Origin: Methanobacteriota archaeon
GTDB taxonomy: Archaea; Thermoplasmatota; Poseidoniia; Poseidoniales; Poseidoniaceae
Reading direction: 5' to 3'
Assembly: GCA_009936765.1 (NCBI GenBank)
Contig: JAACDL010000071.1
Location: 1-9,114, forward strand
DNA: 9,114 bases
In this document: piece after piece, positions 5,114 through 9,114 of the stretch
How the letters are laid out: each line of letters opens with the position of its first letter
Numbering within the stretch: position 1 is the first letter of the stretch
The notes under the pieces: generated by a model
The model's input: the letters and a program-made list of their open reading frames with translations, nothing else
What the model was told of the DNA's origin: nothing
Databases searched by the model: none
Translations under genes and position numbers: made by a program

Positions 5114-8100
5114 ATGATGATGCTTTGGAAGACTATGAATAAAGACGGACGCGCTAGAGCGCTACTCCTTGTCTTAGTAATGCTACTTTCAACGACTGCC
5201 GCGAACCTTGTTTCTGCATCGACTTCAAGAACATACACAACAGACACAGACCCTGTAGATGTTGCTCTTGGAGACTTCGATTGTGACGGAGACCTAGATA
5301 TCGTAACAGCCAATGACCGTAGTACGAAAATAACTGTATTGTGGAACGAAAATGGACAATTCCAGAAGCGTTCTGATATTTGGACATCGGCCAATGCGAA
5401 CCAGGATGCGGATTTCGAAGATCATTCCAACACTCAGCAAGTCGAAGTCGGTGAATTCACCGGAGACGACGCAATCGACATCGTAATTTATGCTCGTAAC
5501 AGGCCTTTGAAGCAGGATGCATCCGGTGCAATCGTCGTTGACAAGCCAGGTAACGTTACAATCATAGAAAACGATGGATGTAGTGTTGACACATTCTCAA
5601 TCGGACAGCAGTTCGATGTTGTTTGGATGTGGGATCTTGCAGTAGCAGATTTGAACGATGACGACAACGACGACATCGTCACTCTAGAATTGCTAGCCGA
5701 TCTTAAGAATCAGCGCACAGTCACTTACATGGGCCCAATCACCTCAAGCACTCAGGGGCAGATTACCAGCCTAGGCGACTCAACTCAGAACTCTTACACA
5801 GAACTGGAATTGGGAGATTGGGGAGAACCTAGTCAAACAAACCCAGTTAGTGGAAATTGTGATGACGTAGACATGTGGTTAGTTCGCAATCAAGGTGTAG
5901 ACTATCTTACTGGGGCGGCAACCAACCCAGGAAAGTCTGACAACGTTACAGTTGTGGAATTCAACTGTTTGACTAACTCATTCCCTGCTACAGTGACATG
6001 GAGCCCAACCGGTGGAGCAGGTCTTCACGTACACGCTCTTGGACCTGATTTCGGTGGATTTGACATCGCGGATATTGATGACGACGGAATTATTGATGTT
6101 GTAGCAATCAACGATGAAAACACAGAGAACGTCACCTATGCAACAATCACTCAATCTACACACACATACAGTAATTCAAAGACTGTATATTTCGGGCCTT
6201 ACATTGCTTGGGAAGTAACTGTTGGAGAATTGAATGGTGACGGGGAACCAGATTTCATTCACGCTGCTAAGTTCAAGCAATCCAACTCTACATCCTCTAC
6301 TGGTGACACAACTACCAACTATTATCTGAACCTGCCAACTAGCGTTCAAGTTACGCTTTCAAATGGTAACGGTGGACACATGAATCCTCTAGAGTACTTT
6401 GGTGCTATGAGGCCTACAACAGTTGCAATCGGACAAGTGATTGGTGGACCTAACAGTGCCCCTGACCTAATCGTCGGCCACGGCTCTTACGACCAGTTCA
6501 CCTATGATGACAACTTCGGATGGGACGGCTCATATGACCGAATCGTTGTTATCGAAATGGACAACAAGGATCTTGCGGTATCTGGAATTGATATTTCCCC
6601 AACCGATGCATACATCGGCGCTCTTGGTGAAGGTAACCGTGAAGTTGAAGTCACTGTAACAAACACAGGAATGGATGTTCTGAATGGGCAAGCTACACTA
6701 GATGTCGAAATCAAGGAAGTAGACGAAACAGCATCTACCAACGTCACAGTCTATGCAATGGACTGGGACAATCCAGAGGACACATCTGGATGTGGAACTG
6801 GTTGCGGTTGGACTACTGAAGCATACCACGGTGTAAGTCACTGGCACGAAGAAGTTGCTGCTAACAGCACAGTAGGCCACACATCTGGTAACAATGCCGC
6901 ATCAGAATCTGCTAACGCAAACAACCCAACAGATTTCATGTGGTCTGGTGTAATGAAGACCAACTCCAGTGGAGATACATGGTCAGGTTACGAACCTAAC
7001 TGGGATGAAGGACTTGTCCTGAATGATGTTGACTTGACCGGTGCAGACCGTGCATACATGAGTATTGAAATATTCAGGCACTTGGGTCTAGCAGATCTAT
7101 ACACTCAAGACCAAAATGGATACGTTCTTGCTGAAGTCTGGGATGATGCAGCAATGATTGAAGTATTCTCTGAAGACTTAGGATGGGTGACAATTTCTTG
7201 TCCAACGAGCGCTTACTTCTCAAACCAGTGTCACTCTCAGACCAGTTACTGGGGCGGTTATGATAACGGCCGACTTGACAGCCAACAGAACACAGGCCTT
7301 GACGCTGCAATATACCGATATGGCGGAGCAATTCCTGGTACTCAGTACGGATGGGGTAACTTCACTGAAGAAGACCTTGGTTCATTCGATTTATCTCGCT
7401 TCTCTGGAGAAACTGTTGATATCCGTTTCAGATTCAAGTCTGGATGGGAAGGATCCCTTGGTTCAAATGAAACCCTTTGGTCTGGACGCGACGGATTCGC
7501 AATCGACAATGTAACAATCTGGAAGCAGAACACTGCGTTCACATCTAACGTTCAAAACCAACAATCGACCATTAACATGAACAACCTTGCTCCAAACGAA
7601 GATTACACAACAACGATATCTGCAGATTTCGTTAATGGAACAACTTACAGAATTTCGGCAGAACTGAATTTCGCTCAGGATGAACAACCTGCAAATGATG
7701 AGATTGTTGGCTACATTACAGCATTCAATATCTTTGACCCTGCTGTCTTAGGAATCGAATCATTCAAACCAGGTAGTTTGTATGCTGAAGGTAACTTCCC
7801 AATCGAAGTTCTTGTTGAACATCTTGGAAATACAAATGTTACTTTCGATATTGAAGCAAAGGTGTACAGTGCCCTACCTACTGATGTCTATTGTGGATCA
7901 CCTCTAGTGGTTTGTGAAGAAGGATTCGAAGGTGGAGTAGCTGGATTCAGATACACTGACGACAGCAATGCTAACGGTGGAATCGTTTACGATTCTACCT
8001 GTGCAGAGAAGTTATTCGGCTCTCACGCATATTGGTTCGGTCACCCATGTGACACACCAAACAGTTTCGGAGACGTATGGGAGAATGAAACTCTAACTAT

Positions 8101-9114
8101 CCCTGGAATCGATTTGACCAACATGTCTGGAGATTATGTTGCTCTCAACTTCGAATATTACGCAGAAACATGGTTCGATATACTACAATCTGGACAGACA
8201 ACATCTGTGAATGACTATGCTGCATTGACAGTAGATTGGAACAAAGGAGGAACTGATTACGATGGAGTCATCTACGGACAGTGGATTGACTACAACGAAG
8301 ACGGCTTCTGTATTGTTGATGAGGATGGAAATGGATTCATTGACCCAGTCAATGAGACAACATTGGACCAATCAGAAATCTCTGGTATCGGAGACCCACA
8401 AAACGTCAACGGTGGCTCAGGTAATTACAATGTATTCTTCAACACTGACGGCTTAGTTCAGAGTCGAAGTATAGACTTGACACACCTTTACGTTGTTAAC
8501 ACAACTTCAGCAGATTCTAGCCTTTGGACTGATGAATGTATGAGTCTGGCGGGTTCAGTAGTTGACCTCAATTTCGAGTTCCAGTCTAACGACGACGGAC
8601 ACAATGGTCAGAATGACGGGGTACGTGGAGTTGCTTTCGATAATATCTCTCTGGAAGAATTTACTTTCAGCCAAGATGCAACCTACAGTACAACAATTGT
8701 TGACCTAGATGCAGAAGAGAACCGCACAATCGCAATATCTAACCACGACTTCGTTTCTGGAGTTTACAAGATTGAAGTAGAATCGCAGTTCGACAACACC
8801 TCCCAAGGAACACCTTGGTATGGGTTTGAAGAAATCTCACTTGCTAACAACTTAGCGAGAGTGATTTTCTCTGTTGAAAGTGTTGATATTACTCTGGGTA
8901 AGCCAGATCAGATTTCATGCCTTGATGACGTTGTCCTAGATTGTGTACTACCAATCGATAGCGCAAAGATGCACGATTGGTCTCTATCTGCTACGAACGG
9001 TGTTCTACAGGGAGACTACACTTTCCACATGACAGTTGTCGATGATGCAGACGGTAGTCAAGTTCACACAACAACTGCAGGTCCAAGTCAGACATTAAGT
9101 GCACAAGAGAGGAC
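5114..9114 (+). CDS. giant secreted/surface protein: FG-GAP/VCBS seven-blade propeller plus CARDB-like repeat modules (partial, 3' end missing)
   Basis: The frame is open from 5114 to the right edge: 1333 complete codons, no stop. Residues 8-35 form a signal peptide: a charged start (NKDGRAR), hydrophobic LLLVLVMLL, and likely cleavage after VSA (35). Residues about 45-470 carry seven FG-GAP/VCBS-type blade motifs, some with DxDxDGxxD calcium loops. Residues about 486-540 form a CARDB-like Ig domain (GIDISP, EVEVTVTNTG). Two tandem modules of about 375 residues follow (545-916 and 917 to about 1290), each with cysteine pairs, an aromatic beta-rich domain ending in D-N-V/I (798-800, 1176-1178), and a CARDB-like unit. 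N-X-S/T sequons are frequent, as in glycosylated archaeal surface proteins. No catalytic motif was seen; adhesion, cell-surface structure or ligand binding is inferred. Start choice is open: GTG 5111 and ATG 5114, 5117, 5120 and 5135 are all in frame after a stop at 5093-5095. A C-terminal membrane anchor cannot be checked here. Confidence 0.9.
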   Translation, partial: MMMLWKTMNKDGRARALLLVLVMLLSTTAANLVSASTSRTYTTDTDPVDVALGDFDCDGDLDIVTANDRSTKITVLWNENGQFQKRSDIWTSANANQDADFEDHSNTQQVEVGEFTGDDAIDIVIYARNRPLKQDASGAIVVDKPGNVTIIENDGCSVDTFSIGQQFDVVWMWDLAVADLNDDDNDDIVTLELLADLKNQRTVTYMGPITSSTQGQITSLGDSTQNSYTELELGDWGEPSQTNPVSGNCDDVDMWLVRNQGVDYLTGAATNPGKSDNVTVVEFNCLTNSFPATVTWSPTGGAGLHVHALGPDFGGFDIADIDDDGIIDVVAINDENTENVTYATITQSTHTYSNSKTVYFGPYIAWEVTVGELNGDGEPDFIHAAKFKQSNSTSSTGDTTTNYYLNLPTSVQVTLSNGNGGHMNPLEYFGAMRPTTVAIGQVIGGPNSAPDLIVGHGSYDQFTYDDNFGWDGSYDRIVVIEMDNKDLAVSGIDISPTDAYIGALGEGNREVEVTVTNTGMDVLNGQATLDVEIKEVDETASTNVTVYAMDWDNPEDTSGCGTGCGWTTEAYHGVSHWHEEVAANSTVGHTSGNNAASESANANNPTDFMWSGVMKTNSSGDTWSGYEPNWDEGLVLNDVDLTGADRAYMSIEIFRHLGLADLYTQDQNGYVLAEVWDDAAMIEVFSEDLGWVTISCPTSAYFSNQCHSQTSYWGGYDNGRLDSQQNTGLDAAIYRYGGAIPGTQYGWGNFTEEDLGSFDLSRFSGETVDIRFRFKSGWEGSLGSNETLWSGRDGFAIDNVTIWKQNTAFTSNVQNQQSTINMNNLAPNEDYTTTISADFVNGTTYRISAELNFAQDEQPANDEIVGYITAFNIFDPAVLGIESFKPGSLYAEGNFPIEVLVEHLGNTNVTFDIEAKVYSALPTDVYCGSPLVVCEEGFEGGVAGFRYTDDSNANGGIVYDSTCAEKLFGSHAYWFGHPCDTPNSFGDVWENETLTIPGIDLTNMSGDYVALNFEYYAETWFDILQSGQTTSVNDYAALTVDWNKGGTDYDGVIYGQWIDYNEDGFCIVDEDGNGFIDPVNETTLDQSEISGIGDPQNVNGGSGNYNVFFNTDGLVQSRSIDLTHLYVVNTTSADSSLWTDECMSLAGSVVDLNFEFQSNDDGHNGQNDGVRGVAFDNISLEEFTFSQDATYSTTIVDLDAEENRTIAISNHDFVSGVYKIEVESQFDNTSQGTPWYGFEEISLANNLARVIFSVESVDITLGKPDQISCLDDVVLDCVLPIDSAKMHDWSLSATNGVLQGDYTFHMTVVDDADGSQVHTTTAGPSQTLSAQER
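5135..5218 (+). other. signal peptide of the giant surface protein
   Basis: Counting from the ATG at 5114, residues 8-15 are polar and basic (MNKDGRAR), residues 16-25 are strongly hydrophobic (ALLLVLVMLL), and residues 33-35 (VSA) make a small-residue cleavage site before STSRTY. This predicts Sec-type export. It also makes the ATG at 5135 as plausible a start as the upstream ATG run. Confidence 0.8.
5246..6523 (+). other. predicted seven-bladed FG-GAP/VCBS beta-propeller domain
   Basis: Seven blade-like motifs of the form (D/E)-x-x-x-D-x-x-(I/V)-D-I/L-V are spaced by 52-85 residues. They start near residues 54 (DFDCDGDLDIV), 114 (EFTGDDAIDIV), 179 (DLNDDDNDDIV), 235 (DWGEP, with VDMWLV downstream), 320 (DIDDDGIIDVV), 372 (ELNGDGEPDFI) and 438 (QVIGGPNSAPDLIV). 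Motifs 1, 3, 5 and 6 keep enough acidic residues for calcium binding; 2, 4 and 7 are degenerate. Seven blades is the count found in integrin-alpha-like FG-GAP propellers. The blade count is my reading of the motifs and has not been modelled. Confidence 0.7.
6569..6733 (+). other. CARDB-like Ig-fold domain 1
   Basis: Residues about 486-540 read DLAVSGIDISPTDAYIG, then REVEVTVTNTGMDVLNGQAT and LDVEIKEVD. The DL-V--I-I-P start and the EVTVTNTG strand are typical of CARDB/APHP-type cell-adhesion beta-sandwich domains. It links the propeller to the repeat modules. Confidence 0.65.
6746..7861 (+). repeat. surface-protein module A (first of two tandem modules)
   Basis: Residues 545-916. It starts VYAMDWDNPEDTSG with the pair Cys560/Cys564, continues through an aromatic, beta-rich region with Cys696/Cys706, reaches DGFAIDNVTIW (794-804), then a CARDB-lead segment (YTTTISADF, TYRISAELNF) and CARDB-like unit 2 (AVLGIESFKPGS, from 877). 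The jelly-roll-like region ending in F-x-I-D-N-V resembles MAM/galactose-binding-like domains; that fold assignment is tentative. Confidence 0.55.
7862..9114 (+). repeat. surface-protein module B (second tandem module) and start of a third unit
   Basis: Starts VYSALPTDVYCG at residue 917, aligned with the VYAMD start of module A at an offset of 372 residues. Cys927/Cys934 and Cys963/Cys979 pair likely disulfides. A dyad of calcium-type loops lies at 1059-1077, Cys1142 follows, and GVAFDNISLEEF (1172-1183) matches DGFAIDNVTIW of module A at an offset of 378. It ends in a third CARDB-like unit from about 1250 (SVDITLGKPDQ, Cys1269/Cys1277), truncated by the window edge. Module A and B are diverged at the residue level and show no obvious nucleotide identity, so the duplication is old. 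Confidence 0.55.
8288..8344 (+). other. tandem calcium-binding-type loops in module B
   Basis: Residues 1059-1077 contain D-Y-N-E-D-G-F-C followed two residues later by D-E-D-G-N-G-F-I-D. Both match the DxNxDG / DxDxNGxxD acidic-loop pattern seen in thrombospondin type 3 repeats and dockerin-like loops. Module A has no equivalent, so this is an insertion in module B or a loss in A. Confidence 0.55.

Noticed and set aside
5080..8456. Numerous short open frames on both strands inside the giant gene
   Set aside because: They are other-frame shadows of one long continuous frame with coherent domain repeats. I read that frame codon by codon and found no stop.
1..9114. CRISPR array, tRNA, insertion sequence or phage attachment site
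   Set aside because: No regularly spaced direct repeats, cloverleaf, transposase or integrase coding sequence, or terminal inverted repeats were seen.
5114..9114. Giant protein as a secreted protease (immune-inhibitor-A-like)
   Set aside because: The beta-rich modules resemble accessory domains found in such enzymes, but no HExxH zinc motif or serine-protease motif occurs in the visible 1333 residues.

Overview
The window looks like a piece of chromosome from a marine planktonic archaeon, most likely a Marine Group II / Poseidoniales (Thermoplasmatota) relative. The reasons are a fused-type 2-oxoacid:acceptor oxidoreductase alpha subunit, an AcnA-type aconitase, an archaeal-style GGTGA ribosome-binding motif, compact spacing, moderate GC by eye, and a very large secreted protein built from an FG-GAP/VCBS propeller plus CARDB-like domains. 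This assignment is inference. No rRNA, tRNA or other taxonomic marker is present, and a bacterial origin is not formally excluded.

Layout. Positions 1-344 (minus strand) hold the N-terminal 114 codons of a 2-oxoglutarate/2-oxoacid:ferredoxin oxidoreductase alpha subunit that runs off the left edge. A 144-base divergent intergenic region (345-488) follows, with two copies of an 18-base GC-rich motif and a short GC hairpin. Rightward from there come a membrane-anchored cyclophilin peptidyl-prolyl isomerase (489-1601), an aconitase (annotated from 1634, with 1649 as the likelier true start, to 4303), a conserved-looking but unrecognised 215-residue protein (4344-4991), and a giant secreted/surface protein that starts near 5114 and is still open at the right edge (at least 1333 residues).

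How the genes relate. Aconitase and the 2-oxoacid oxidoreductase catalyse nearby TCA-cycle steps: citrate to isocitrate, and 2-oxoglutarate to succinyl-CoA. The left part is therefore a small central-carbon neighbourhood with a cyclophilin between the two enzymes. The cyclophilin has a TPR-like helical region predicted inside the cell, one membrane helix, and a catalytic domain outside that carries all six of its cysteines. It is thus a candidate folding factor for exported proteins, which are represented here by the giant surface protein. That functional link is suggestive only. The giant protein has a signal peptide, seven propeller-blade motifs (four with usable calcium-loop sequences), a CARDB-like Ig domain, and then two tandem modules of about 375 residues with a third CARDB-like unit starting before the edge.

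No mobile element, CRISPR array, tRNA, rRNA or phage gene was seen. No stretch longer than about 150 bases lacks a gene.
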